Positions 9,843 to 22,140 of a stretch of DNA of 29,920 nucleotides are shown here, piece after piece. The first letter of the stretch is position 1; the number at the start of each line of letters is the position of its first letter. The stretch comes from Glomus cerebriforme (taxonomy: Eukaryota > Glomeromycota > Glomeromycetes > Glomerales > Glomeraceae), in assembly GCA_003550305.1 (NCBI GenBank), contig QKYT01000206.1, positions 3,233 to 33,152 on the forward strand, written 5' to 3'. Under the pieces are notes generated by a model, which was not told the origin of the DNA, ran no database searches, and saw nothing but the letters and a program-made list of their open reading frames with translations. Made by a program: the position numbers and the translations under genes.

Positions 9843-11018
9843 GGACAATGACAAAAGACAATATTAACACTATAAATATGATTTTAAATATTATATTATT
9901 ATAATTTTTTTTTAAAACTTAGTAGGTGAAAAATATCAATAATTACATGGGCAAATCCTTTTGTTGTACAGTTATTCTTGTAAAAGTATAAGTGATTATT
10001 GTTAATTCATAGAGCTTAATAATATTTTAATCTTTGATCATTCAATTTAATCATGTCTAATATCAAAATGAAGTAGTTAAATCACTTGAAAAGATTAAGA
10101 ATTCCCGCATATTTATTATTTGTTGATGGAAATGCAACAGGTGTCATCTTTATCATCTAAGATTACTATAAAAAATAAATTTGTAATTAAATTTTAATGT
10201 CTGACATATCAACTGGCAAGTGCATTTAGAATTGGCGTTAGAAGAATTACAGAAATTATCAGGAATGCCACAAATAGCAAATTAATTAGATGATGATAAA
10301 GTAATACAAATAATTGCAATAAGTGCAACGTTTATAGAAAAAGAATTATGAACATATCCTGATTTAAATAAAAATGTAATTGGTAAAGTTACATTTCAAA
10401 TTGGAAATTTTTTTAAAATTGATTTCTTTTTTAAGCGATATCCTTGTTGATTAATCTTTTATATTGTTACATTTTACGTCTAAAAGTAAGTAAATTAAAC
10501 AGTTTCATTAATTTAATTTTATTTATAGAAATAAATTAAAGATATCTTTTATACAGTAAACAGGATTAGGAGAAGTATGAACATCTTATCAGATTGTTTC
10601 GTTATTACGTCAAAGCTTTTCTGCTATAATTTCATTGATTTCTAACTTATTATCTAATGATGTTTGTAAAGAGTTCTCGTTTTCAGATGATAATATCGTA
10701 ATACTGTATTACAATAAATTCCTAAATTGGGGCCAAGGATTAGGAATTGTTACGATTAAATGAATATTAAACCTTTGAATTTACCAATAACGAGTAAATC
10801 ATAGAATTACATTGCGAATAAATTTTTCATTCTTATAAAGATACCAAGATACCAAGGATACCACAATACAGGGTCTATATATTGAAATTGGTAGCAACAT
10901 CAATGCGCGTTGAATCTAATAGTGACTACTTAACATCTTAAAATTGGTATGCTTTATGAGATTGATCCTTTATTAAATTAATCTATTTTTTTTGTAAAAG
11001 AAAATATTAATATTACGA
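9843..11018. other. convergent intergenic region with a possible gene relic
   Basis: The region lies between the 3' ends of the NIPA gene and the GPHR gene. Most of it is AT-rich without signal. Parts of 10195-10420 and 10720-10930 have a more coding-like texture but no open frame (see the relic entry). Confidence 0.5.
10208..10420 (+). pseudogene. possible decayed coding fragment, unidentified
   Basis: In one frame the DNA reads like protein broken by stops: HLELALEELQKLSGMPQIAN, stop, LDDDKVIQIIAISATFIEKEL, stop, TYPDLNKNVIGKVTFQIGNF. The mix of residues is not that of random AT-rich DNA, and there is a stop roughly every 20 codons, as in an old pseudogene. I do not recognise the family. 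It may equally be intergenic sequence that reads this way by chance. Confidence 0.25.
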
Positions 11019-12783
11019 TTAATCCCGATGAAATAAACTATTATTTGATGTCCACCTATTGACTCTTCCTCCACTTATACCATTGCTCCCTATACCACCT
11101 GCATATTCCCATTCTCCGGGTGAAATAGGAGAAGTTATTGGTAAACTTTCATTTGGTGTTCCAGAAGGTGCAATTGTTAACATGACATTGTTATTATTCG
11201 CTTGATGTACAAAATATAAGAAAACCATACTTGCTATTCCGCTAACAAGAAATATTACATCAAACCATCTATGATAAAATGCAACGTCAATTGATTTGAA
11301 TAACATCGTAATTTTATTTCTATATACTTCTGGTAATGACATTCTTAACATTAATACGGAGCTGAGAAAATACATTCCCATTATTTGTGCAAGAAATAAA
11401 ACAATATTATTTCTTGATACGGAGTTTGAAACTGCTCTAAAAAACTTTAGGAATTGAATTAATAATCCTCGGATAGAAAAAAATATCATGATCCCAACTG
11501 TGAAGAAGCTTAATTGTTGATACCAGAAATCAATATCAATTTCTTTTATATTAAAATAAGCGATTGCCAATGTTAGCCCGTAAGTAATTGGATCAGTTTT
11601 TCCTACTCGTGAAAGAAGAATATTGAAAATTGCCATTACAATCTTGTAAATACAATAAATTGAAAAATTATAACCCATAAAATTATAATATTTTCCCTGC
11701 CATGTCTTAGAATAATGAATTCGATCTCTCTCTTGATATAAATCCTCAATATCTAAAAATAATTGTCGTCCGAGATTTTCAAGTCCCGTTATTTCTTGTC
11801 GCAACATACTAATACTTTCGCTACTAATTCCAATTCCATTTGCCATTGTATTAAATTTATTAAACACTCTTCGCATAAATCCACCAACTCTTGAACTCTG
11901 CTCATTTGTGGTTTTTTGTCGCGTCTGTGATATTATTATTCTTCTCTTCTTATTTAATATTATATCCAAAGTTTGAAAATATTTCTTTTCTGCTGCTTGG
12001 ATATCTGCATCTTTAACTTGTCTCAAGAAGAAAAATAATGTGGCATAAGGACTGTTTACTGCTCCAAATCCTGATAATACTGCCATTATAGTAACTCCAA
12101 GTACTCCCACACGACTCATTCCAAATTGTATAAATGTATCATCAGGAATAGATTCTATTCAAACAATTTTCATGTCAATTCGATAATTTTAAAGAATTAA
12201 TTACAATAAATAAACTTACTTTTTTCTATATTTTTAATTGGAAAAAAATCTCCTACTTTCCAAAATCCATAAAAATATATTAACCAACATACAAGTGCGA
12301 TAATTATAGAATATCTTTTAGATAAACTTTCTTGTATATTTGCTATTAAAAGATATAATTGATAGGCTGGAATCAATATTATTACAAGGAAAAGTGACAC
12401 ATAAAGGGTTATTTTCCAACATATATATCGTGAACTAAAAATATTTACATTTTAATTCTGTTAAAAAAGGGTTTATATTAAAAATATAATAAAAATTAAT
12501 AATTAATAATAATTAATTATAAAAGTGAACTTTACTCTTTATGCATAATGTCCATGATCTCAAATATGATCAATTCGAACAAAGCACAGCTTGTGCTGAA
12601 AGTAAGTGAAAATATTGCTTGAACGAATTGGACGTCATGTCGGTCAATAGACGATTCGTAATCTTTAAATAGTTTTTTTACTAAATAGACCCATCCAAAA
12701 GCAAAAAATAACACTTGTGATCCAAATTGTAAAAATAAATCGTATAATAATGTAAATGTAAACGTAAATTCATAAACCATCAT
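11019..12783 (-). CDS. Golgi pH regulator (GPHR/GPR89 family), three exons
   Basis: On the minus strand the exons are 12783-12536, 12434-12220 and 12154-11019, giving 532 residues (human GPHR 455). The family (also plant GTG1/2) forms an anion-channel-like membrane protein that supports acidification of the Golgi. Hydrophobic segments occur near residues 10-35, 47-75, 90-110 and 120-140 (exons 1-2). A GPHR_N-type part follows with FGMSRVGVLGVTIMAVLSGFGAVNSPY, then a charged, probably coiled-coil loop (about residues 198-290: KDADIQAAEKKYFQTL, RQEITGLENLGRQLFLDIE). The C-terminal ABA_GPCR-type half has DPITYGLTLAI, FFSIRGLLIQFLKFFRA and QIMGMYFLSSVLMLR. The tail is Gly/Ser/Asn-rich. The splice junctions restore MHKDSRYICWKITLYVSLF and IEKSIPDDTFIQFGMSRVG, which fit the family. 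An in-frame TAG at 12784-12786 fixes the start at 12783 or at the next codon, 12780. Confidence 0.93.
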
Positions 12784-12933
12784 CTAAGAGAACCAAAGAA
12801 GAAGCACTGAATTTGATTATCTGAAAATTGTGTATTGTGATTGGCTGATTTAACCAGTGGAATTATCGAGCCATTTGATTGGGTTGACAAAATTTTTAGT
12901 TTCTAGCCATATTTCCAGTAGGATTCGTGAACA
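12784..12933. promoter_or_regulatory. short divergent promoter between GPHR and NBAS genes
   Basis: Only 150 bp separate the start codons of two divergent genes, so both leaders and the core promoter must fit here. Two ATTGG boxes (CCAAT on the other strand) occur at 12840-12844 and 12878-12882, 38 bp apart, which is typical of CCAAT-factor (HAP/NF-Y) promoters. No TATA box is clear. Shared control of two Golgi-system genes is inferred from the layout. Confidence 0.55.
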
Positions 12934-15900
12934 ATGGCAAGACAAACAGAATTTACAAAAAGTCCCTCAGAACGTATACTTTATGATATAGATGTAGTTG
13001 CTGTTTGGAAACCAGAAGATGAATTAGATCAGGAAGCTGGCTCCCAAGTTAAACTATATGCTAATCCTAATGATCCTTCTTATTCTCAGATACCGAGACA
13101 TGTGTTTAAGCAAGTTACACACCGCCTCGTGCGTAGCTTAGAGAAACTTGCAATTTCTACTACAGTACCACGTGCACTTATTCAGGCACGTCCAAAAGTA
13201 GCTTCTGAAAGATTTATGCAGATATCACCTAATTGTCAATATCTAGCCGTATTGAGTGATCACAAAGTAGAAATTAGAACAAGTAAAAGTGGATTTGAAA
13301 CAAATCATGCAATTTTTACTTCCAAAAGAGATAGAGATACATTTCCTAAATGGAGGCGTCTATCATGGAGTCCAGATTCTAAAATTTTAGCAGTTTCAAG
13401 GAGTGATGGAACAATTGAGATCATTGATGAAAATGGAAATTTAGTTTGTGTTATACTATCTAGCACTAACATTAATTCTGATGTTGAAGATACACAGAGC
13501 AGGTCGAGTTTTTTCCTTGAACCAGTAGCCTTTTTATGTTTTATTGATCCAAAACGTGGATCAAATAAGACATTATCATTTGAAGGATATGTGTACCAAT
13601 ATGAATTGTTGGTAGTCACTTTTGATGGTATTTTACGTAGCTATTTAATTAACACAACATACACAAATGGAAAAGAAACTTTGCACCATACCAGAACTAA
13701 TGCTACTTATTCACGTGAAGGTCCTTCCGATCCTGGTTATTTTACTTTCTATCATAAATTTTCTTTTAAGCAATGGTTATCTACTATTGCATGTGGAGCT
13801 GTTGTAACTATAAATGGATTGATATTATGTCTCGGCGGTAAATCAAGTTTTGAGAATGATGATAAGACCATCTTACCTTCCGTTGCATGTTGGATGTTAT
13901 TGCCAGAAAGGCCTTTTTATCGAAAACTTGAATTGGAAGGCTCGAATGGTAGTTCTATAGATGACACATCGCATTTAAACCAAGGAACTGTTGATTATTC
14001 TGGATTCTTTTATCGTTTAATAAATATTTTTTCAACCTGGCGCAATACAAACAAAAATTTCACGGATGAAATTGTTCATAACATGGTTTTATCACCAAAT
14101 CAGCAGCATCTATTAACATTAGACTTTTCTGGTACAGTAAAATTATGGGATTTGTCCTTAGATAAAGGACTTGAACATAATAAATCTTATAATCAATCCG
14201 AACTCAATTACTTTGCTAGAGGTAAAGAATTTAAAAATCTATTTTTAGAAGAATTTATTGACAGAGTTTCGGAAATTAAGAGTGAGGGTGGTATTCCAGG
14301 ATTTGATAACGGAAAAGTTGTATCAATTGGCTGGTGGTCAGATAATGCCCTTATTTTTGGTTATCAATATGGTTCAATGATTATTGCATGTCTTCCAGAA
14401 ATGGTCAACATATTAGGTGAATCTCCAGAATCTTTTAAATCTTGTCGCGAAATCACCAGCCAATGTAATAATTGTTTTCTTGTTATTGAGCATGAGGTCA
14501 AATCTGTTAAAGCTCGGATGATTAATGATGGATTTGTTCGATATTCAAGAGAACAGGAAGACGGAGATATAGAAGATGATGAATTCGAAGAAGCAGGATC
14601 TAAATTAAACAAATTAATAAATGCTTTAGCAAATTCTTTACATTATGTGACTGATACTTTCTTATGGCATTTTGAAAATGAACCTACGGAATCTCGTGGG
14701 AAAGTTATAACAGTTTCTAGAAAGACATATCGCTTAAATCGCATTTCCAAAATTTCTCCTTTAGAGCTATTAAATCGTAAGATAAATGCTCTAAATTATG
14801 ATGATGCGTTGGTAATAGCCAAAACTTACAATTTAGATACGGACGTTATATATCAGGCTCAATGGCAAGATGCCGAAGTTTCCGAGTCTGCAATTCATGA
14901 TTACCTTGATAAGATACACGATAGAGAATGGGTACTTTCTGCTTGTATACATACGTTTAGCAATACCCCTGATTTGTTAAGACTTTTATTGAATTATGGC
15001 TTAAAAGGCACAGATTTCTTGGGTAAGATTTTAGACAATGAGGTATCATCAAACAAAGATGAGATAATTAAATTACTTCATGAATACCCTTTCAAAGTAA
15101 ATTCTGATGTAGAAAATTTCTTGTGCCAATTGCAAATTTCTGAAAAAGATATTATTGTTTGTCAATATAGACATTATTTTTTCAAATACTTAGATCGATT
15201 ACGCACATATGAAGATATTGTTGAAGAGAAAACGAGACATGACATTGAAAATGGATCTATGGAAGGTTTTGCAGAAAATGATGGTTGGGTAACTTTTATT
15301 GATTATACTTCAACATTCGCTGATGATTATGCAGTATTTCGGGACTTAAATATTGCGGCTTTAGCTATGGATTATGCAACTGAAGAGTTTTTCAAGGGTT
15401 TAAACATTCTATTTACTCGTCATGGGCCTGAAACTTTACCTTATCGTTTCACAATCCTTGAACAGATTCCAGAAACGGTTAATCCTAATGATTATGAATC
15501 TTTCTTACCTAGTGTCGTCTCAAATAGCAACAACGAACTTGTAGAATGTTTGTGGCATGAACAGCCATGGAGAGACATAGATTGGATTGATAATCCAATT
15601 ATAAAACAACGAATATTACCTAATATATCACAGAAATTAGAAGTTGGAGGAATAAGATTAAATCCGGTCGAATATCCAGCACAATCAACTTTAATTACAC
15701 AATGGTATGTTGATCGTGCTCATAAAATTGATAGTGTTTCAGGACAAATAGATAAAGCTCTTATACTCATTCAACATGGAATCAGAAAAAATGTAATGAA
15801 TTTGGAGACCTTGGAAGAAAATCTTGATATGTTAGCAAAACTCATTTATGATTGCTATCCAAACTTGGACTCAATTAGCAAAAACATGTCATTGAAAGAA

Positions 15901-17755
15901 TTTGAAGCATTAACTGAAGCAGAAATTATTCAAGTATTTCTTCAGTATACGGATGAAAAACGGATTGTGAATGATATTAAAAAATTTATTATTCCCTTTT
16001 TAAGAATATTGCCTGCTCGTCGTGCCAGATTAAACAGCATCCTTAAAGACAATACGAATGATAAAATGCCAATCTCAGAATCAGAAAGTGAGCCATTAAA
16101 TTTGCTTTATAATTATATTTTGGATATTTCATCATCAAATTTAGAATTAGGCTGTATTATTTTTGAAGCATCAAAACCGAGTTTGAATACAGAAGAACGA
16201 ATTATCACTTCCGATAAAGATCTTGCCAGAATAGCTGTTGCTTGTCTTTATGGAAATTCTAGAATTGATAATTGGGAGGTTATGACTCGTATATACGAAT
16301 GTCTTCCAATATTTGATGTTGAAGTATTAGATGAACATCAAACTAGCTTTGACATTAGTTTACTTCAAAATTATACATCACATGAATTTTTCTCACTACT
16401 CAAGTCTAAAAATGAAAGTCAACTTCAAAACATAATTGATTCCCTTGAACTTCATTTGAATGCTGTGGAAGTTCTTGCTCGATATGATAATGCTGTACCT
16501 TTACATTGGTTTTTACAGAGTTCGGACAATTATACTTTACAAAAACAATTGTGTATTCAATTAGCACGAGGTGATGGACCTGAAAACGATGGAGAAAGAT
16601 TTAAAAATGAAGATGAATGGACTTTATTATTAAAAGAAATGGTTAAACTTCAAGATAATGGAAAAGGTGTTTTGAGTAAAATATCTACTGAAGAAATATA
16701 TAAAATTTTCATTTCTTCATTACTGAGTTATGGTAGTATCCTTGCATTTTGTAAATACTTAATTTAGCAATTTCCAGTGTTTTAAATCATATTGCCCATA
16801 ATAGAAATTTTTTTTTTAGAATTTGATTTAGCCCGTAAAATTATTTTGCCTACTGACCAACCGCAACCTTTAGATATAATTGTTGCTGAGCAACTTGTAA
16901 TTGATGCATCAAGAGAATTTTTTGACAATGCTCCTTCCGGGAACATGTATCATGGATATATGAAGTTGGCATATGAATGGTATGGCTAAGTTTAACCATA
17001 ATAATATTATATTGTAATTAATAATTTTTTTTAAAAAAAGTCTTCAGATTTTGCCAATTTCCGATAATATTCAGGCTGAAATCGAGTTCATCGAAGCAAC
17101 TCATATACTTACAGAACAGAGAGTTTATCATCAACCTGGAGTTCTAATACATCCTATGCAAATTCGACTTGCATCAAATAGATTGGATCTGATTACTCGT
17201 TTGTTAAGTACAAATGAAGAAGCCTATTATGATTCTAAATTAATTATGGAACTTGCAAAGAAATTAGGTTATCGAAACGATAAAGTGGCAGAAGTCAAAG
17301 TTATGGCTATGCTTGCTGATGCTGCGTTACGTGACTCTAATCTCAATTTTGCGTATAACATGTGTATTGACATTGTGAAGATAATAAAGCCAATTTCAAA
17401 TATGAGAAATAATGATAAAAAAGAAATCCTACTAAATTCTGTAAAGGATATTGCTTGGAGAATTTGTTATGAGGTTGCCAAACAAGATTCATTTCAAAAT
17501 TTGGAAAAGCAAATGACTCTTATGGGATATGCCTTGGCTTTATGTCCTAGTGATCAAACTGTTGATATTTTAAATATTTGGCGAAAAATAGATAATGAAT
17601 ATAGATTAGAACTAATTCGCAAATCCAGTGAGAAATCTTTGGAAAAGCCTAAATCGAAACGGCTCAAGCCAGTGGTTGATCGTGTTGAATCAAGCTTATT
17701 AACACCTTTACTGCAAGGAGATCGAATTAAAAGTGTATTCAGTAGATTTTTTTGA
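12934..17755 (+). CDS. NBAS: NBAS/Sec39-type vesicle tethering subunit, three exons
   Basis: Exons are 12934-16735, 16820-16979 and 17041-17755, giving 1558 residues; human NBAS has 2371. NBAS/Sec39 with RINT1/Tip20 and ZW10/Dsl1 forms the ER tether for COPI vesicles returning from the Golgi. An N-terminal beta-propeller is suggested by SPNCQYLAVLSDHKVEIRTS, WRRLSWSPDSKILAVSRSDG and SPNQQHLLTLDFSGTVKLWD (about residues 97-402). The Sec39 helical solenoid begins near residue 608 (SPLELLNRKINALNYDDAL) and includes ACIHTFSNTPDLLRLLLNYG, AQSTLITQWYVDRA and, across the introns, LLSYGKFDLARKIILP, ASREFFDNAPSGN, YMKLAYECLQILP and PMQIRLASNRLDLI. Intron 1 uses donor GTATCC at 16736; the nearby GTAAAT at 16751 would create a stop at the join. 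Intron 2 uses the first of two AGs (17040, not 17047); only this keeps the frame and gives AYECLQILP. The first exon is 3.8 kb without an intron, unlike its neighbours. The C-terminus is basic, then ends in FSRFF. Confidence 0.92.
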
Positions 17756-18767
17756 TCTGCCATACAATTAATTAGCTATGACTTAATATTAAAGTATTAC
17801 ATAGCTTTCACTTTAAAGAATAGTTTTTAAAATATTCAGATCTACTTATACATTTTTCAAACTTATTTATATACACAGATTATACTAAACCTAATAATTA
17901 AATGCTAATTTTAATAATATACTGTACTTTTTTTTTAAAAAAATAATTATTTCCTGGATTCCGTAGTAAATATCTATACATTAAAAATATTTTTTTTTAT
18001 AACCAAAGATTCAGATAAATGTAATTTTATAATTTTATTTGGATGTCAAAAAATCAAAAAATCAGTACTACTGCTTTTTCCAACCAAAATTTAAATAAAA
18101 TTTTTTTTTCTAAAATTATCTAAACCATAAAACCAAATTTATTTTTTCATTTAGGATATCCATATTGGGTAAATAAATCTAGTAAATGTTAATCTGTCAA
18201 AATTTCTTTTATTTTTTTTTTATGGTTATTATTATACCTATTAAGTTTATTCATTCTTTTTTATTTTAATTTTTATGGGTTTGCATAAAAAGTTCTTAAT
18301 TTTTCTTAAAAAAAGGATGAATCTGAATAAATTCTATATAAAAAAATAAGATGATTCTTTAATAATAGAATTGGATTATTGATTTAAATAGCTTTTTTAA
18401 GTTAAAAAAACTTTTTATTCTTTATAAATTTATAATTTACAAATTAATGAAATACTTTTCCTAACAATTTTTATATCTAAGTGGTTTAGAAAAAAAAAAT
18501 ATTTTTTTGCAAATTTTGATTTATAAATTCAATTTTTTATTATATAAAGCAACTCTAAATAAGTTATTTTTTTTTTGACAAGTTAAACACATTTATTGTA
18601 CTGTATTAAGTGTCAAATGACGAATATATTCTATAAATTACATATACATCTTCTATATAGAAAAATGTAACTTGTCGCCCAAGAATATCAGTTTGTAAAG
18701 ATGTGAGCAACTTCCCATTCCTTCATTCCTTAAATAATTTGCAGTGCGGAATCCATAATAGGTAATA
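17756..18767. other. AT-rich intergenic DNA after NBAS
   Basis: No gene is seen. The first part must hold the NBAS 3' end. The rest is A/T runs with no conserved motif, no RNA gene and no clear repeat, apart from a slightly GC-richer patch at about 18670-18765 just before the MITE. Confidence 0.6.
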
Positions 18768-19200
18768 CAGTATATACAACCTAGTCCCAACAACAAAATT
18801 TGATAAAAGTTAAATCACTACTACTTATTCAAAAAAAAAAGATAAACATAAAGTATAAACTTATAATAATATAACAGATTAAGCTTAATAAAACTACGTT
18901 TTTAAATTTCCTGTAAAATATTTTTTTAATAAAATAGTAGTAATTCAAAGTTGAAATATTTTACTATTAAATTAAATATTTGGCCATTTTTATTCTAACC
19001 AGAATTATACATAAATCTGGCCAAAATTACTTTCATTTAGTTATTAACTATATAAATTTAGCTAGAATTATATATAATTTTGGTTAAAATTAAGTAAATT
19101 ATATAAATCTGACCAATAAAATTATAAGTTTAAGTATTACATAATATAAAAAATTTGGCCACTTAAAAATTTTTTTGTTGGGACTAGGTTGTATACACTG
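18768..19200. mobile_element. Tc1/mariner-type MITE, 433 bp, TA target duplication
   Basis: The left end CAGTATATACAACCTAGTCC continuing into CAACAA is answered at the right by the reverse complement of CAGTGTATACAACCTAGTCC continuing into CAACAA. The arms are about 33 bp with few mismatches. Both ends are flanked by TA (18766-18767 and 19201-19202), and the CAGT start plus TA duplication are hallmarks of Tc1/mariner elements. The interior is AT-rich, non-coding, and has subterminal TTGGCCA/CTGGCCAAAATTA motifs. It is too short for a transposase, so it must depend on one supplied elsewhere. Confidence 0.88.
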
Positions 19201-19202
19201 TA

Positions 19203-20383
19203 GAACAACTTGATAATATTAAAATAAATCTATTCATTATTTGAAACAATATATTTTTTGATCTTATGATTTTAGTAAAGGAATCATGAGTAGAGGTGCT
19301 GATGATGAAATGTAAAATATAATATAACAAAGCATTTTTTCCATTATTATTAATTATATCAAAAGAAGAAAAGAAGGTGGCAAATTATATTTTGGTTGAA
19401 AATATAATATGACGTGCTTTAATAGGATTTTGATGCACAATTGGGAGCCATTTATCTAGCTGATAAAGAATTTCTTTGATTGAAAAATTCTTTATGTTGG
19501 TCCAAATATAATTGAATTTAGTACAGATGAACTCTAAATAAATTGATCTAACCTAAAACTTAAATTGATTTAATATAAAAAAATTTTTATTTCAATAAAT
19601 ATTATTTTTAATATTGCAAATAAAACTAAAATCTAGCTATAAGCAAAACTTCTAAAACTAAATGAATCTGATTTTGTAACTATAAAATCTAAAACTTTTT
19701 AAATCTTTGAAATTAATTAATTTACCAAATTTTTTAGTATATAGTATTTTTAATATATATTATTTTATTTATACCATATAAGATAAATGGTAATAATAAA
19801 TAATATATTGAATTTAGATATAAAAATATTTATTAAAAATTTAAATAATATTATTAAATAAGAATAGTAATAATATTATAAAAAAAATTATATTAATATT
19901 CAAAATACAAATTTTATAATATAGTATTATAAAGTAATAAATACAATATAATCATATCCTTTAGAACTATCAAATACATTAAATACTGTAAAAAAAAATT
20001 TTTGTTATATAGTTATTTTTATATTAGTATAATTATATTAATAAATTTTTTAATTTTAATTACTAAAAATAGTATTATAAAAAATATTATTTAATACAAA
20101 AATATTAGTATGAAAATAAAAAATAACTTTTATTTTTCTTTTTTTTATCTACTAACTACAGTTTTATTATATAGTTTTTAAATTACATAAATATGTAATT
20201 TTTATTATATAATCATATAAAAAAATTATATAAATATAAAATGTTTATTTTAATTATATATAAATATATAATAAAAATTATACAATAATAAATAGTTTAT
20301 TATATATTACATAAAGACATATAAATTTATTTTAATCACATATATAAATATAAAAAAAAAATTATATAAGATTTTTTTTTTTT
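19203..20383. other. extremely AT-rich DNA without a gene
   Basis: Composition falls to almost pure A/T over 19560-20380. A stretch at 19270-19520 has more balanced composition, with bits such as FDAQLGAIYLADKEFL before a stop, but no extended frame and no recognisable family. No RNA gene or array is seen. Confidence 0.55.
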
Positions 20384-20870
20384 TTTGAAGACAAGACAGA
20401 TATAAATTTTTTATTAAAGTAAGATAGTGTACAATAATAACAAATAATAAAAAATAAAAATTTATAATTTACCCTTCATTTGAAAAAATGCTGTTTATCA
20501 CATTTATGTAATATGAGTTTTTAGTATGAAAACTGAAAGCAAGGCCTTTTTAAATATAAACTATATTCTCATACTTCAGTATTAACACCAAATAAATAAT
20601 TCCTTCAACCAGTTTACCTGAATCTTCTCATAAACAAAAAAATACCCTTCATCCAGTTCATTGGGTCTTCTAATTAGCATAAAACATTAATGAATTTTTA
20701 AAGACTGACTGCTAATATTAATCTTTAGAATAAAAGATATCAATTCACATCATACTTGAGTTATCAAACTAATATAAAATGTTTTAAGTAGAATTATAGA
20801 AGTTAACTACTAATATCAATCTCCAGAAAGAAAAGACTATATATAATGATTAAAACTAAAATATATAAAA
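20384..20870 (-). repeat. dispersed repeat R1, copy A
   Basis: This segment aligns by eye with 26735-27235. Shared landmarks in order are TTTATCACATTTATGTAATATGAG / CTTATCACACTTACATCATATAGG, then CCTTCAA(C/T)CAGT(T/C)TAC, then TCTTC(T/A)AATTAGCA, then ACTGA(C/T)TGCTA(A/G)TATCAAT-like, then ACTAATATAAAATGTTTTAAGTA. Both copies start right after a long T-run. Read on the minus strand this is a poly(A) end, so R1 could be the 3' part of a retroposon; that is inference. No coding frame survives. Confidence 0.6.
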
Positions 20871-21735
20871 AAGAAAAAAAAATATACTAAAATATCTTTA
20901 TTTCTGTACCCTATCAGACCAGGTTTTAACGGTACTATAGATGCTTCAGCTGAATCAAGATAACTGCTTATGCTATCTTGTTTATAACTTTTATCTAAAA
21001 ATCTTTACTATTAAGTATTAACATATCCAGTAATTATCTCTCCATAATAGCCCAATTCCTAACAATATACTGCAATATCTCATAAAATCAAGTTAACTAT
21101 TTATATAAAACTTTTAAGTCTAATGCCTTATTAACTTCCTATTTCTTTCTAAAAATTATCATTCTTAATATATTTATTATAAAAGAAAATACCTTTATAG
21201 ACAGTCCTATAATCTAATTTTACATGTAAATGCATCTCAACCATGCATTCTTATATCTTCCATATTTTTTTTACTTTTTTTTGGATTTTTTAATAATAAT
21301 ATATTATATTAATCCATTTACAAATTAAAATAATTAGAGATCTGATAAACTGGTTATATTAAAATTAATTGCAACTGATTAACTGATTATATCAAACTAG
21401 TTGCAACTGATTAATCAGTTATATCAAACTGGTTATAACCAATTAATTAGTTTTTACTTTAAGGAACTAAAAAGAAATTACTATTTGTAAAATTAAAACT
21501 AAAAGAAATGTAATAATAAGGAAACCAATTACTAACAAGTGATTAACTGTTAATCAAATTTTGGATACTTCTTTACCATCCACCTAAAAGATCATCCAGT
21601 ATTGATAAAATAATATAGAACTAAGGAACTCAAAGATTTTAAGATGTAAAGGATAGTAGAATCTCTAACTGGATTTCATATTTTACAATATTTATAAATA
21701 CTATTTCATTTGATACTTTTTTCCATACATCTACA
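20871..21735. other. AT-rich DNA between repeats R1 and R2
   Basis: Apart from the short tandem repeat at 21347-21450, no gene, RNA or recognisable element is seen here. Confidence 0.5.
21347..21450. repeat. short tandem repeat, about 32 bp x 3
   Basis: Three imperfect units of about 32 bp follow each other, each built as AACTGGTTATAT or AACTGATTATATC, then AAACTAGTTGCAACTGATT or a variant. The third unit is the most diverged (TATAACCAATT). Individual units are partly palindromic (AACTGATTAATCAGTT spans one junction). Confidence 0.6.
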
Positions 21736-22140
21736 AAATGAAATTAAAATTATAAAAAGAATTTTTCACCAAACTTAAATACCAGAAAAGATTCTTCCTG
21801 TTATGTTAAGTCTATATATCAACTTTGCAAAAAATAGCTTTATTTTCAAAAAAACTTTATACTAGATTCATTTTTGAGTCTATCAAAAGTAGTCATAAGT
21901 CCTACTCTTCTGTCTTTTGCTTATAGAAGATATCTTAGAATACCAAATGGACCTTTAGGTATCAACTTGAAATAAGACGTAAGTAACTGGAAGTTATTGT
22001 AAATCTGATTTATAAAAAAATTTGATAAACCAAAAACTATTATCTATACTTTTTAAAATTTTTTAGTTAACTCTGGTAGAGAAATAGGCATAGAGATCAA
22101 TAGAAAGAGTTATCCCTATATAAGATTTTTTACATATTTA
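21736..22140. repeat. dispersed repeat R2, copy A
   Basis: It aligns with 25670-26690. Landmarks are AACTTAAA-ACCAGAAAAGA, then AAAAAAACTT-ATACTAG, then TTTTTGA(G/A)TCTATCAAAAG, then CA(T/C)AAGTC(C/T)TACT, then CCTTTAG(G/A)TAT, ATCAACTTGAAATAA, then AAGT(A/G)ACTGGAA, then TTTTTAGTTAA, then TAGAGATCA(A/G)(T/C)A. Unlike copy B it is not interrupted between CCTTTAGGTAT and CAACTTG. No open frame survives. Confidence 0.6.

Noticed and set aside
13305..13619. 104-codon minus-strand frame inside NBAS
   Set aside because: It is an antisense shadow of a conserved propeller-coding region.
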